From Rhodopirellula sp. SM50 (GTDB lineage: Bacteria; Planctomycetota; Planctomycetia; Pirellulales; Pirellulaceae), in assembly GCF_002289565.1 (NCBI RefSeq), contig NZ_NTFY01000031.1:122336-186335 (forward strand): a stretch of 64,000 nucleotides of DNA, read 5' to 3'. The first letter of the stretch is position 1. Each line of letters opens with the position of its first letter. The notes beneath the pieces are model-generated. The model ran no database searches, was not told the DNA's origin, and was given only the letters and a program-made list of their open reading frames with translations. Below, piece by piece: positions 26,119 through 35,479 of this stretch. A program made the translations under genes and the position numbers.

Positions 26119-27710
26119 TGATGATCCCCAAAGCGATTACCGATGCCGCCCGCCAATGGAAACGATCGCGACAGTGGCGACAGACGATTGGCCAGTTTTT
26201 TGACCAAATCGACTATCCCTCACCTGACCGGGGCCGCGTGCTGCATTACGTGGGGATTGGCGCGATGTATCAGACTCCGCTCGAGATCCTGATGTATCAC
26301 GGGTTGCGAAAACGCGGCTATGAGGTGGACTATTTGATATACGACGACTCGCCCTGTCTTAATGAAATCACCACCAAAGCGCGCATTGATTCGGAGGGCT
26401 TGGAAGCGTTCTGGAAACGCAGCAGCAGTGATGCCTACGAGATGTTGCGACTGGGTAAGGTCGATTTCAAGACGATCCCACTGTCTCCGTTCGCTTCTGA
26501 GCGTGCCGCCGCTCAGAAATCGTTGGACGAGTTATTCCAATTTGAACACGACGGTATCGAATTTGGTCAGATCGTTCTAGGTTGCATGTATCGCTACTAC
26601 AAGTCGCTCGAATTTGGCGAGGACGCCGATGTCGTCGCCAGGGGGATGCTGGAAACGGCATTGCGGAACTACGTCTGTGTAAAAAAACTCTGCCAGTCGC
26701 ACAGCTATGACTTCGCAATGTTCTCCCATGGGATTTATGTGACATGGCAACCGGTCGCCGAGTTTTGTCAGCGAAATGGATTGGACTACGTCTGTTACGA
26801 CCGTGCGAAGACACAAAACACTGGCAACTTTAATCTTAACCGACCCGCGCCGGACTGGAGTTTCCCCACAGCCTGGGATCGCTACATCGATCGGAAGTTG
26901 TCTGAGGACGAGTCTGACTGGGTTACTCAGTATCTGAAACAGCGCGAGTCCCAAGACGGGGATGTCTATAGCTACAATCCCGTCGGGCGTGCCGAGAATA
27001 TCGCCCAGGAGAAGATGCGATTGGGAATCCCGCTCGATCGCAAAGTCGTGACGGTCTTTACCAATTTGATTTGGGATGCGGCCAACGTCGCCAGAGACAT
27101 CGCGTTTGAAAGTTGCCTGGACTGCATCACCAAGACGATCGCGCATTTCGCCGGACGAGAGGGCGTCCACGTTGTCGTTCGTTCCCACCCGGCTGAAGCT
27201 GTATTGGGAACTGAGCAGCAATATGGAGGTTTGATTCGGTCACAGTTTGGCAACGCAATGCCAGGAAATGTCACGCTGGTCGAACCGGAAAACGAAGTCA
27301 ACTCGTTCACGATGATAGAGATGAGCGATGTAGGTGTGGTCAACACATCGACTGTAGGACTCGAGATGGCTATCTCGGGCAAGCCCATCATCTTGATCTC
27401 GGAAACACATTTCAGAGGGAAGGGATTTACCTATGACGTTGAGGCGGCCGACGACTACTTCGCGACGCTCGAGATGCTCTTGGAAACCGGAACGTTGAAA
27501 CCCAACCAGGTCCAATTGTCGCGCAAGTACTTCTTCATGATGATGTCACTGTACCAGCAGAAGCTGCCGACAACGTACGACGAGCGTGGACGATTCACCG
27601 GCTACATTTGCAAGAATTTTGAGCAGCTTGGTGACGACCAACCCGTGATGCGGATTCTGAATCAGGTTTGTGATCAATTGCCAACTGACTTTGTCTACTG
27701 GCCCGAATAA
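26118..27710 (+). CDS. Capsular polysaccharide biosynthesis glycosyltransferase-like protein (Capsule_synth/KpsC-KpsS type)
   Basis: 530 residues, soluble, with a GT-B look. The C-terminal half carries VHVVVRSHPAEAVLG (about 350-364), VEPENEVNSFTMIEMSDVGV and VVNTSTVGLEMAISGKPIIL (about 407-426), the pattern seen in PF05159 and related surface-carbohydrate proteins in which a conserved Ser/Thr-x-x-Gly-x-Glu loop binds the nucleotide. It could be a Kdo- or other sugar transferase, or a sugar-phosphate polymerase of the CDP-glycerol group. I favour a glycosyltransferase assembling the repeat unit. Confidence 0.78.
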   Translation: MMIPKAITDAARQWKRSRQWRQTIGQFFDQIDYPSPDRGRVLHYVGIGAMYQTPLEILMYHGLRKRGYEVDYLIYDDSPCLNEITTKARIDSEGLEAFWKRSSSDAYEMLRLGKVDFKTIPLSPFASERAAAQKSLDELFQFEHDGIEFGQIVLGCMYRYYKSLEFGEDADVVARGMLETALRNYVCVKKLCQSHSYDFAMFSHGIYVTWQPVAEFCQRNGLDYVCYDRAKTQNTGNFNLNRPAPDWSFPTAWDRYIDRKLSEDESDWVTQYLKQRESQDGDVYSYNPVGRAENIAQEKMRLGIPLDRKVVTVFTNLIWDAANVARDIAFESCLDCITKTIAHFAGREGVHVVVRSHPAEAVLGTEQQYGGLIRSQFGNAMPGNVTLVEPENEVNSFTMIEMSDVGVVNTSTVGLEMAISGKPIILISETHFRGKGFTYDVEAADDYFATLEMLLETGTLKPNQVQLSRKYFFMMMSLYQQKLPTTYDERGRFTGYICKNFEQLGDDQPVMRILNQVCDQLPTDFVYWPE

Positions 27711-27734
27711 CGTCTGCGAGGTCAAACAGGTACA

Positions 27735-29369
27735 GTGAGCGCAACCGATCCCGCTGACGGCAAACAAGACGGGCATAAGGACCCGTCCGATCCGCCGATC
27801 GCGTCCAAAACACTTTCGATTCGTTCGTTAGGGGTATTGACGAGCCTCGGCGGTTTGGGGGCTTTGGTCGGTCTGGTTCAGACGGTTGTGGTTGCCTGGA
27901 TTTTTGGGGCGACACGTTCCATTGAAATCTTTTTTGCAGCGACAACTTTCAACACACTGTTGTTACAACTTGCCAGCTCGGGACAGGTCGGTGACATCTT
28001 CACACCGATCTTTCATGCTATTCAAAAACAGCACGGCACAGACTCGGCGCGTCGGGCGGTGTCTGCGATGACGAATATGATGGTGATCATCGCTGCCCTG
28101 CTTTCGATCATTGCCACCTTTTTCGCTCCGTTGATCGCCCGGTACCTAGTACCCGGTTTCAGTGAGTCGGACACACGATTGTGCGGGTATGTCTTTATGG
28201 CGACCGCACCGCTGATGGTTTTGCAGGTTTCTGCAGCAATGCTGGAAAACTTTCTGCGAGCCGAGCATCGTTACGGAATCAGCGAGACGCTCAATCTGGT
28301 CGGACGAATCGGCAATCTCGTCTTGCTACTTGTTTTAGGAAAACTGATTGGACTCTGGATTCTGGTGCTGGGGCTTTGGTTCGGAGCAGCCACGCAGTTG
28401 TTTGGACAAAGTGTCTACCTCTATCGTTTCGGATATCGCCACTCATTCTGTTTGTCGACTCCGCATTTCCAGACCGGTACGGTACTTCGGCAACTTCCCT
28501 TTGCCTTCACACACATCCTTTCGTCGCAGTTCTTTTCGTTCGCACTGACGGCATCCTTGTCCTATTTGCCGGAAGGCTCATATGCGGCGTACAACTATGC
28601 TCGGCAACTGGTTTCGAAGTTCCATGGCGTGGTGCAGCGTCCGATCAGTGTTCTCTTTTTTAACCGGTTTTCCCAGGCCATTGCCGAAGGGGCCAGTCGG
28701 GTTAGAGAGTATGCCGATCACGCGCTGGGATTGTCGATCGCACTGAACACCCTGTGCGTTGTTCCTTCGGCCGCCTCCGGTGATTTGCTTCTGATGGGGC
28801 TTTGGGGCAGTGAAAAATTCGCCGCCGAGACGGTCAAGGAGACCCACCTGATGCTTGTTGCCATTTCCTGCCTGTTGTATTTCAGCGGTCAATATCTGGT
28901 GACACGCCGCACGAATCTCGCCTTGAAGGTCGTCGCCCGCCAATTCCTGGCCTCCGGCGTCGTGCTACTGATTTCGGGCGGGCTCTGCTTTTTGCTTGTA
29001 CCACGGTACGGCCTGATCGGGGCGATCATGGTGCAATTCATCTCCTCCATCGGGGTCGCGTTGTCGGCGCTTGCGGTTTTGTCTCGGGTGGACCGTTCGC
29101 TGGTCGCGGTCTTGTCGCCTCGCAAGATGCTGAGTTGGACGGTGTCCGCGGCCGCCGCAATTGCGATAACCTACTTGGCGAGACACGTTGTTGGGACCAC
29201 CATGTCGTCCGGCAGATTGGAACTCCTTGCCAGTGGCACGGGGTTGGCATTGTTATCGTGCGTCAGCTGTCTTGTGTTTTCTTGGATGCTCGGTGTCCCC
29301 GAGTCGCGGGAGATATTCCGCATGGTGATAAAACGCTTGGGACGTCGGATGGTCGCTCACCATGCATGA
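27735..29369 (+). CDS. Lipid-linked oligosaccharide flippase (MurJ/MviN, MOP superfamily)
   Basis: 544 residues from a GTG at 27735, with 13-14 predicted transmembrane helices. Early segments TSLGGLGALVGLVQTVVVAW and LQLASSGQVGDIFTPIF match the MurJ/MviN/Wzx group, as does the central MATAPLMVLQVSAAMLENFL. Such proteins move undecaprenyl-linked repeat units from the cytosolic to the periplasmic face of the inner membrane. Lying in the middle of the glycosyltransferase genes, this is most likely the Wzx of the locus, not the housekeeping peptidoglycan flippase. Confidence 0.85.
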   Translation: MSATDPADGKQDGHKDPSDPPIASKTLSIRSLGVLTSLGGLGALVGLVQTVVVAWIFGATRSIEIFFAATTFNTLLLQLASSGQVGDIFTPIFHAIQKQHGTDSARRAVSAMTNMMVIIAALLSIIATFFAPLIARYLVPGFSESDTRLCGYVFMATAPLMVLQVSAAMLENFLRAEHRYGISETLNLVGRIGNLVLLLVLGKLIGLWILVLGLWFGAATQLFGQSVYLYRFGYRHSFCLSTPHFQTGTVLRQLPFAFTHILSSQFFSFALTASLSYLPEGSYAAYNYARQLVSKFHGVVQRPISVLFFNRFSQAIAEGASRVREYADHALGLSIALNTLCVVPSAASGDLLLMGLWGSEKFAAETVKETHLMLVAISCLLYFSGQYLVTRRTNLALKVVARQFLASGVVLLISGGLCFLLVPRYGLIGAIMVQFISSIGVALSALAVLSRVDRSLVAVLSPRKMLSWTVSAAAAIAITYLARHVVGTTMSSGRLELLASGTGLALLSCVSCLVFSWMLGVPESREIFRMVIKRLGRRMVAHHA

Positions 29370-29922
29370 GCACGGAAACGAAATGATTGCGCCGTCGAGG
29401 CTGCACCGTTGGACACGCGACATGTGGAACCTTTGGCTGGGAAAAGTGCCCTCACGTCGATTTCGGCGCCGATTGCTTCAGCGGATGCTCGGCACCAGTT
29501 CTTCTGCGGGGTTTGTCGGATTAGGTACTCGGTTTTACGACCCCTGGTCGGTCCATCTGCAGCAACGTGTGGTACTGAATGCCCAATGCATACTCGACGC
29601 GCGGGGCGGCGAGATCCGGATCGGTAACGACACGGACATTGGGATGGAAACGGCAATGTGGACGCTGCAGCACGATCCGCAATCGCCGACCCACGACACG
29701 ATCGGCGGCCCGATCACCATCATGGATCACGTCTGGATCGCGACCCGAGTGACGGTGCTGCCGAATGTCACGATCGGGCGTGGCGCGGTTGTGGCCACAG
29801 GAGCGGTGGTGACAAAGGACGTTGCTCCCTCCACGATCGTCGCGGGCGTTCCCGCGAAGCCCATCGGAAGACGCGAAAACCCGTTGACGTATCAGCTGAA
29901 CTACCATCCAAGATTTAGATAG
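29362..29922 (+). CDS. Left-handed beta-helix acyltransferase (WcaF/maltose acetyltransferase-like)
   Basis: 186 residues; the ATG at 29362 overlaps the flippase stop by 8 nt, and an in-frame ATG at 29383 is an alternative. Hexapeptide repeats are seen from about 75 onward: IGNDTDIGMETAMW, GPITIMDHVWIATRVTVLPN, VTIGRGAVVATGAVVTKDVA, then AGVPAKPIGRR, which is the standard end of this family. The catalytic-type His lies in WTLQHDPQSP. It likely adds an acetyl group to a sugar of the repeat unit from acetyl-CoA. Confidence 0.88.
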   Translation: MHEHGNEMIAPSRLHRWTRDMWNLWLGKVPSRRFRRRLLQRMLGTSSSAGFVGLGTRFYDPWSVHLQQRVVLNAQCILDARGGEIRIGNDTDIGMETAMWTLQHDPQSPTHDTIGGPITIMDHVWIATRVTVLPNVTIGRGAVVATGAVVTKDVAPSTIVAGVPAKPIGRRENPLTYQLNYHPRFR

Positions 29923-29940
29923 CGGCGTGGCCGGGCCAGC

Positions 29941-31140
29941 TTGAAATTGCGTCACTTCGAAACGAAAACGATCACCGTCGGCTCATTTGCCTATGCGCCG
30001 GGATTTAATCCTTACCAACGCCTGTTTACCAACGCGTTGGAAGAAGCGGGAGTCAACGTACTTCGAATTCCTCCTGCAAAGTGGTGGCCGCTCACCAAGG
30101 CATGTCGTCGACCGGTAGATATTCTTCATCTGGATTGGCACTATGACTGGTACCGTGGAAAGAACTGGTTGACTCGGGAACTCAAGCGGGTCATGTATCA
30201 TCACGGGTTGGCTCAGTTTCGACGATTGCCCGTGGTTTGGACCGCACACAACCTCGCCGCGCACGATGTGGACTTGGGGCGATCTTCCGCGGCTAACGAT
30301 GACCACCGAATGACCCAGGCATTGATCAAACGGTGTCAGGGTATCATGGTCATGTCCGGTGCGTCCGAGCGGCTGCTGCGGGAACGTTATACGCTGCCGA
30401 AATCGATCCGCGTCGCAAAAGTCCCGCATGGTCATTACATCGACGCCTACCCGAACGTCGTTTCACATTCTCAGTCACGGAAGAAACTCGGATTGACTGA
30501 CGCAGCTAACGTCTTTCTCTCGCTCGGCTCGTTACGCCCGTACAAAGGGCACCGTGAACTGATCGCGGCATTTGGTCAGATCGCGACTGCCGATGACCAT
30601 CTGTTGATCGCCGGAAAATCGCTTGACTCATCCTACCTGGATTCGTTGACGGGGTGGATCGCCTCTCAGCCCACGTCGGTGCGCGACCGAATTGAGCTTC
30701 ATGTCGGCGAGATCGCCGATGAATCCTTGCAAGACTATTTCGCCGCCGCCGACATAGCGGTCTTGCCGTTTTCGGATATTTTGAATTCCGGCAGCCTGCT
30801 GCTTGCGCTTAGTTTTGGACTTCCCGTTGTCGCTCCGTCCATCGGATCGATTCCGGAGGTCGCGATCAAGGAATACCATCAAGGGTATTCCCCGCAAGAC
30901 TCGGGTGGACTGCAACGTGCACTGACCAATGCCCGACTTAGGTTCGGCAACTGCGGACAAATTCGCGAGGAGCGAATCGATCGACGTCGCGCTCGATCAC
31001 AAGCAATCATCGACGAAACTCGAAAACGCTACAGTTGGAAAAGCTCAGCGGCCAAACTCGTCGAATTCTATCAAGAGCTTCTGGCTCAAAACTCGACGAC
31101 ACGGCATGCGTCAGATATCCGACAGAGGAATGAATTTTGA
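29941..31140 (+). CDS. GT4-type glycosyltransferase
   Basis: 399 residues from a TTG at 29941. GT-B fold: the N-terminal domain includes ITVGSFAYAPGFNPYQRLFT and VVWTAHNLAAHDVDLG. The C-terminal Glycos_transf_1 domain has LSLGSLRPYKGHRELIAAF, HVGEIADESLQDYFAAADI, and VLPFSDILNSGSLLLALSFG with LPVVAPSIGSIPEVA, where the usual Glu-x7-Glu is replaced. The enzyme presumably adds one sugar of the repeat unit; donor unknown. Its stop overlaps the next TTG start (TTGA). Confidence 0.87.
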   Translation: MKLRHFETKTITVGSFAYAPGFNPYQRLFTNALEEAGVNVLRIPPAKWWPLTKACRRPVDILHLDWHYDWYRGKNWLTRELKRVMYHHGLAQFRRLPVVWTAHNLAAHDVDLGRSSAANDDHRMTQALIKRCQGIMVMSGASERLLRERYTLPKSIRVAKVPHGHYIDAYPNVVSHSQSRKKLGLTDAANVFLSLGSLRPYKGHRELIAAFGQIATADDHLLIAGKSLDSSYLDSLTGWIASQPTSVRDRIELHVGEIADESLQDYFAAADIAVLPFSDILNSGSLLLALSFGLPVVAPSIGSIPEVAIKEYHQGYSPQDSGGLQRALTNARLRFGNCGQIREERIDRRRARSQAIIDETRKRYSWKSSAAKLVEFYQELLAQNSTTRHASDIRQRNEF

Positions 31141-32405
31141 AGCTATTACAATCCAATAGCAATGACGAAGCTCTCGAGCAGGAAAAGCCCAGTTGGTTTG
31201 CGACGGCCTGCTTGGCGTTTTTTTTCAGTGTCAGCGGGTATTCCCTTCTTGCCGGGGAAGTGATCGACAGCGCGATCGCGACAAACGGAATTCTGTTGCT
31301 GGGTGTGGCAGCGGCCTTTATGCCGTACCTCTATTGCGGTCGCCGGTTCACAGCCAGACCCGCGTTGTCACAGGCCCGCGTTGCGATCGCCGGGATCTGT
31401 CTCAGCGCGCTGGCAACGGCTTTTTTTATCGTGATCGAAGACGAGACGCGAAGTGATGTTTTGAGAGTCTGTTTTTTCAAGACCGGTGGGCTGTGCGTGA
31501 TGGCGGCCGCGGTGGCCTATGCGGCTCCCCTCTATCGCCCGCGAGAAGTGACATTCGCACTGTTGGCATTTGTTGCTAGTGAGCTATTGGTGATCTCCGC
31601 AAGTTTTGTGTTCCTTCATGTTGAATTCAACGCAAATACGATCGGTAGCCGCACGTCGACAATCGGCCTCATCACGGTGGCCTGTTTCTCTCCCTTCATC
31701 GTGCGTGCGGCGGGGTTTTGCGGATCGCTGGTCATTTCGATCGTTCTGCAATGCCGCACCAGCGCGGTGGCGACTGGGGCGACATTGATGATCGCGAGCA
31801 TCGAGACAAAGAGCAGGCGTGCTCGATTTGCTGTGGTCATTAGCGTGATCTTGCTGGGAGGGATTCTTGGCATGTTTGCGGACGATGCGCAGCGTGAGAT
31901 CAAACAACTCGCGATCCGGCATCTCGGTTCCAAGCACTTTGTGGCACAGTTTTTTCTTGGAGATAAGAACCGAGCAAAAATTGATAGCGACCTTTTGGAT
32001 CGCGGACGTGTATGGAAAGCTTCGATCAAGCAAATCAAACGCCGGCCCGTGCTGGGGTTCGGCGTCGGAACGGAGATGAAACGTTTTAAGTACAGGTCAC
32101 ACAACGCTTACTTGAGCGTGGCCATTGAGGGGGGCATCATCTTTCTCATCGCATGGATCTTGCTTTATGTCCTGGCGTTGACCCGAATGCTTCACTGGGG
32201 TTGGTCAGAACAATTTGCCGATCTGGTGGCCGGGCGGGCGATGATCTACCTACTTTCCTACATGTTGCTCTCTGCGATGGTGGAGTCGTCGGGTCTCGGT
32301 TCAATTTCTTCTCCTGTCAATGTTGTCTTCCTTTTTCTGCTGTTTTGGACTTCACAGTGGTTCGACCCCAATCGTTTGTCGACCGAGGCCACATCATGGT
32401 CCTGA
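31137..32405 (+). CDS. Second O-antigen ligase/polymerase-like membrane protein (Wzy family)
   Basis: 422 residues from a TTG at 31137, with about 10 transmembrane helices and a periplasmic loop before the final helices. The diagnostic short motif GFGVGTEMKRFKYRSHNAYL followed by SVAIEGGIIFLIAWILLYVL corresponds to the 'H-N-x-Y-L ... G' signature of Wzy_C proteins. No TPR domain is attached. It may be the true repeat-unit polymerase, with the TPR-fused protein at 16440 acting as ligase or the reverse. Confidence 0.85.
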   Translation: MKLLQSNSNDEALEQEKPSWFATACLAFFFSVSGYSLLAGEVIDSAIATNGILLLGVAAAFMPYLYCGRRFTARPALSQARVAIAGICLSALATAFFIVIEDETRSDVLRVCFFKTGGLCVMAAAVAYAAPLYRPREVTFALLAFVASELLVISASFVFLHVEFNANTIGSRTSTIGLITVACFSPFIVRAAGFCGSLVISIVLQCRTSAVATGATLMIASIETKSRRARFAVVISVILLGGILGMFADDAQREIKQLAIRHLGSKHFVAQFFLGDKNRAKIDSDLLDRGRVWKASIKQIKRRPVLGFGVGTEMKRFKYRSHNAYLSVAIEGGIIFLIAWILLYVLALTRMLHWGWSEQFADLVAGRAMIYLLSYMLLSAMVESSGLGSISSPVNVVFLFLLFWTSQWFDPNRLSTEATSWS

Positions 32406-32475
32406 TTGCGAGGGTCGGGACTGAGACCCGGGTCAAAAACAGTACACAAAACGCACCGTCATCGGGTTCAATTCA

Positions 32476-33663
32476 TTGCAAGCTGTCAAAGTACTTTTTG
32501 TGACGCCGGTGTTCGGTGAAGTGCGGAATGGGCCCGCACTGTATGCCAACATTCTCGTACGGGCACTACAAAACGATCCCGACGTCGAGTTTCACATCCT
32601 GGTGCCTGAAGGAAGCGTTTCACGCGGGCAGTTTGCGGAGCACGGTGATCTTGCGGAATCGCGGATTCACACGTTCCCGACCAGCGCCAAGTCCTTCGCG
32701 TACTACCGCTCGATGCAGGATCGTGCGATCGACCTCCTGGGGACCCCCGCATTCTCAAACACGATTCTGCACGGCAACATCGCTCATGCGATGGCGCCAA
32801 TTCTCCGGCATTCGAGCGTGAGTATTTTACAGATCAACGATTATGATGCGGCACGCGGATTTGTCGATTTTCTTCGCCACGCCAAGATGGGCGGTTTGCG
32901 ATTTGCCGCCAGTTTGGCGTGGCGTCACCGACAGGAAGCACTTTCGATTGGTCGCGTGGATCACTTGATTTCGAATTCGCGTTTCCTGTTTCACGAATTG
33001 AACAGGCTCTATCGCATCCCTGAACGTGTTTCGCAGCGTACGATTCACAAAGGGGTCGATGTTTTAAAGTTCTCTGAGCCGCAGCCTCGCAGCCCACTGA
33101 TCCCTCAGGGAGCGCAGCGCAATTTGGTGTTCGTAGGATCAAACTGGATCCGCAAGGGTCTTGATCTGGCGATTCGCGTTTTGGCTCGGCTTCCGGCCGA
33201 TTACCAAGATTGCCATCTACTGGTGGCCGGAGAAACGACGATCGGCAAGCAGGAGATCATGCGCCTGGTTGATGAGTTGGGCGTTGGTGATCGCGTCCAC
33301 TTCTTGGGATCGATCTCACGCCCGGATCTGCCCGCCTTGCTTCAACACTGCGACGTATCTCTCTTGCTCAGTCGGATGGAGGCGTTTGGCGTAGCAGTGC
33401 TTGAATCGCTCGCTGCGGGATTGCCCGTGGTGGCTTGTCGTCGCGGGGGGATTCCGGAAATACTTGAGGGTGCCTCGCATTCCTATCTCGTCGAACCCGA
33501 TGTGGATGAAATCGTCGCCGCGATTTGCAAGGCACTGTCCCAAGATCGAACATTGGCAGGGTTGGAGGGGCGGCGATTCGCGGCGAGGTTCTCGACCGAA
33601 CGCATGGTTAACAAGGTCAAGTCATTGTACTTGGAGATCGCTCGTTCATCGGTCGCGCCTTAG
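32476..33663 (+). CDS. GT4-type glycosyltransferase
   Basis: 395 residues from a TTG at 32476. The N-terminus KVLFVTPVFGEVRNGPALYA is the usual GT4 opening with the glycine-rich acceptor loop. The C-terminal part contains NLVFVGSNWIRKGLDLAIRV, HLLVAGETTIGKQEIMRLVD, VHFLGSISRPDLPALLQHCD and the Glu-x7-Glu motif in SRMEAFGVAVLESLAAGLPV followed by RRGGIPEIL. This last motif marks a retaining GT4 enzyme using a nucleotide sugar. A gap of 70 nt separates it from the Wzy-like gene. Confidence 0.93.
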   Translation: MQAVKVLFVTPVFGEVRNGPALYANILVRALQNDPDVEFHILVPEGSVSRGQFAEHGDLAESRIHTFPTSAKSFAYYRSMQDRAIDLLGTPAFSNTILHGNIAHAMAPILRHSSVSILQINDYDAARGFVDFLRHAKMGGLRFAASLAWRHRQEALSIGRVDHLISNSRFLFHELNRLYRIPERVSQRTIHKGVDVLKFSEPQPRSPLIPQGAQRNLVFVGSNWIRKGLDLAIRVLARLPADYQDCHLLVAGETTIGKQEIMRLVDELGVGDRVHFLGSISRPDLPALLQHCDVSLLLSRMEAFGVAVLESLAAGLPVVACRRGGIPEILEGASHSYLVEPDVDEIVAAICKALSQDRTLAGLEGRRFAARFSTERMVNKVKSLYLEIARSSVAP

Positions 33664-33697
33664 CCACACACGTCCCGTCAAGGAACCCGTCGTCCCA

Positions 33698-34156
33698 ATG
33701 TCCCCTCCCCTGATGCTTTATCGCCTCGGCAATACTCTCCATCGACTGGGAGTTCCCCTCGTTCCAAAATGCATCACGTGGACGAATCGTCTACTGTTCG
33801 CTTGCATGATCCCGAGTTCAGCGGTCTTGGGCCGACGCGTGACGCTCGGCTATTGGGCGTTGGGAATTGTGATTCACAAGGATGCGGTGCTGGGGGATGA
33901 TTGCTGGATCATGCAGAATGTCACGATCGGGCGGAAATCCGGTGAACAGGGGGTGCCGAAACTGGGGCGAAACGTCGCGGTTGGTGCGGGCGCCGTCATC
34001 TTGGGAAACATCGAACTCGGCGATCACTGTGTCGTCGGTGCCAACAGTGTCGTGAATAGGTCGTTTCCGGCCTGTAGTGTGATTGCGGGTGTCCCCGCAA
34101 AGCTGATTCGGGAACTCCCCGCCGGTCAGACGCAGAGCCACTATCGAGAGCGTTGA
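33698..34156 (+). CDS. Short serine O-acetyltransferase-like hexapeptide acetyltransferase
   Basis: 152 residues from the ATG at 33698, chosen because the longer open frame would overlap the previous gene by over 250 nt. Hexapeptide repeats run from IVIHKDAVLGDDCWIMQNVT (catalytic His60) through IGRKSGEQGVPKLGRNVAVG, AGAVILGNIELGDHCVVGAN and SVVNRSFPACSVIAGVPAKL. It lacks the N-terminal helical domain of housekeeping CysE (about 270 residues), like the short CysE-related proteins found in EPS operons, which probably acetylate sugars and not serine. Confidence 0.88.
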   Translation: MSPPLMLYRLGNTLHRLGVPLVPKCITWTNRLLFACMIPSSAVLGRRVTLGYWALGIVIHKDAVLGDDCWIMQNVTIGRKSGEQGVPKLGRNVAVGAGAVILGNIELGDHCVVGANSVVNRSFPACSVIAGVPAKLIRELPAGQTQSHYRER

Positions 34157-34175
34157 CCTCGTACGATTTTGACTG

Positions 34176-35402
34176 ATGAAGAAAAGGACTGACGAGCCGC
34201 GCGGCCACGAAAACAAGCGTCATCGCGTGCTGCTGCTGATGCCGTTTGCCAACCCCCATTTGTTGTCCATCTTTCGCGAGCTTCATGACCGGCGTCAAAT
34301 TGAATTGTCGTTCTACGTGTGTCGCGATTTACCCCAACACCGCTTGGCACTCGGCTGGACGACCCCGCACGACGCCCGATTTTTCGGGTGGAGGCTGCGG
34401 ATTTTGAAGGACTTCATCTCGGAGTGTCGAAACTCGGACCACGTCGTTTTCCTTGGAGTCTTGGATCCGAAGCTGGTGATGTTCTTTGCGGTCCTAGCGT
34501 GCCGAATCCTTGGCAAAAAGATTTGGATCGCCAGCGAGGGGTTTAAGAAGTCTGGAGTCAAGTTTCCGCTTTTCGTGCGTCTGCTGTTGAATGTTCGCAG
34601 CCTGTCAATTTTGGCAATTGGCGATCGTAGCAGTGATGACTATCGAGCTGCGGGGCTGGACCGACCGCAATACTATCGATTCGGTTTTGCCGAGCACTAC
34701 GACGACGACTCTACAATGGCCGACGGGCTATCGAGCCGCTCAAATGATTTCCGGTCGGTACGCATCTTCGGTGTAGGCCAGCTAAACGATAGAAAGAATT
34801 TCGAATCGGTCGTCAAGCAGCTGTGTTCGATCAATTCCGTTGGACGAGTCGAAATGCGAATCTGCGGCGACGGACCCAATGCAGCGACGCTGCGCGAGTT
34901 GGCGAAGCAATTGCCCGAAAACGTCACGGTTACGCTGCTCGGCAACTGCGAAGCCTCGCGATTGGATGAAGAGTTCCGTGCTGCGGACCTGTTCGTGATG
35001 CCGTCTCGGTACGACGGTTGGGGGGTCGTTTTAAACCAGGCGGTCGAATATCGGCTCCCCTGCGTCGTTTCTTCCGGTGTACGCGCGGCGCGGGGGCATT
35101 TGATCGAACACGGGAAGAACGGGTTTATCTACGATTCAGACGAGGAAATGGCGCGCCATCTCGAAACGCTCATCGATGATGAATCGCTTCGGAATCGATG
35201 TTCCGAAGAAGCCGCGCGGATTGCAAAACTGTGGTCGATCCGCAGTATCGCAGACCGGCTCCTTCAGCGATTTAGCGGCTGTTCCGTCGAGTTCGGAACG
35301 GGACCGCTGCAACTTATTTGCCGGAATTTCACAGATCGTGTTCAGACTCACAAAAACCAGCAACAAATCGCTGACAAGCGGAATGCTCGCTTGTTCGAGT
35401 GA
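34176..35402 (+). CDS. GT4-type glycosyltransferase
   Basis: 408 residues. N-terminal domain: HRVLLLMPFANPHLLSIFRE. C-terminal Glycos_transf_1 domain with VRIFGVGQLNDRKNFESVVK, VEMRICGDGPNAATLRELAK, VTVTLLGNCEASRLDEEFRA and ADLFVMPSRYDGWGVVLNQA, where the first Glu of the Glu-x7-Glu motif is Asp and the second is Gln. This change is seen in some active GT4 relatives and may alter the donor sugar. It follows the acetyltransferase by 19 nt. Confidence 0.9.
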   Translation: MKKRTDEPRGHENKRHRVLLLMPFANPHLLSIFRELHDRRQIELSFYVCRDLPQHRLALGWTTPHDARFFGWRLRILKDFISECRNSDHVVFLGVLDPKLVMFFAVLACRILGKKIWIASEGFKKSGVKFPLFVRLLLNVRSLSILAIGDRSSDDYRAAGLDRPQYYRFGFAEHYDDDSTMADGLSSRSNDFRSVRIFGVGQLNDRKNFESVVKQLCSINSVGRVEMRICGDGPNAATLRELAKQLPENVTVTLLGNCEASRLDEEFRAADLFVMPSRYDGWGVVLNQAVEYRLPCVVSSGVRAARGHLIEHGKNGFIYDSDEEMARHLETLIDDESLRNRCSEEAARIAKLWSIRSIADRLLQRFSGCSVEFGTGPLQLICRNFTDRVQTHKNQQQIADKRNARLFE

Positions 35403-35479
35403 CGTCGGTCGACGAGTATAGGAATCGCGCCGTCTAGTAAGTGCCCGCTTTGTGAGCTCATTGCGCCAGATTGATCGCC

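Noticed and set aside
33401..33697. Long N-terminal extension of the short acetyltransferase
   Set aside because: It would overlap the preceding glycosyltransferase by over 250 nt, and the hexapeptide protein is complete from the ATG at 33698.
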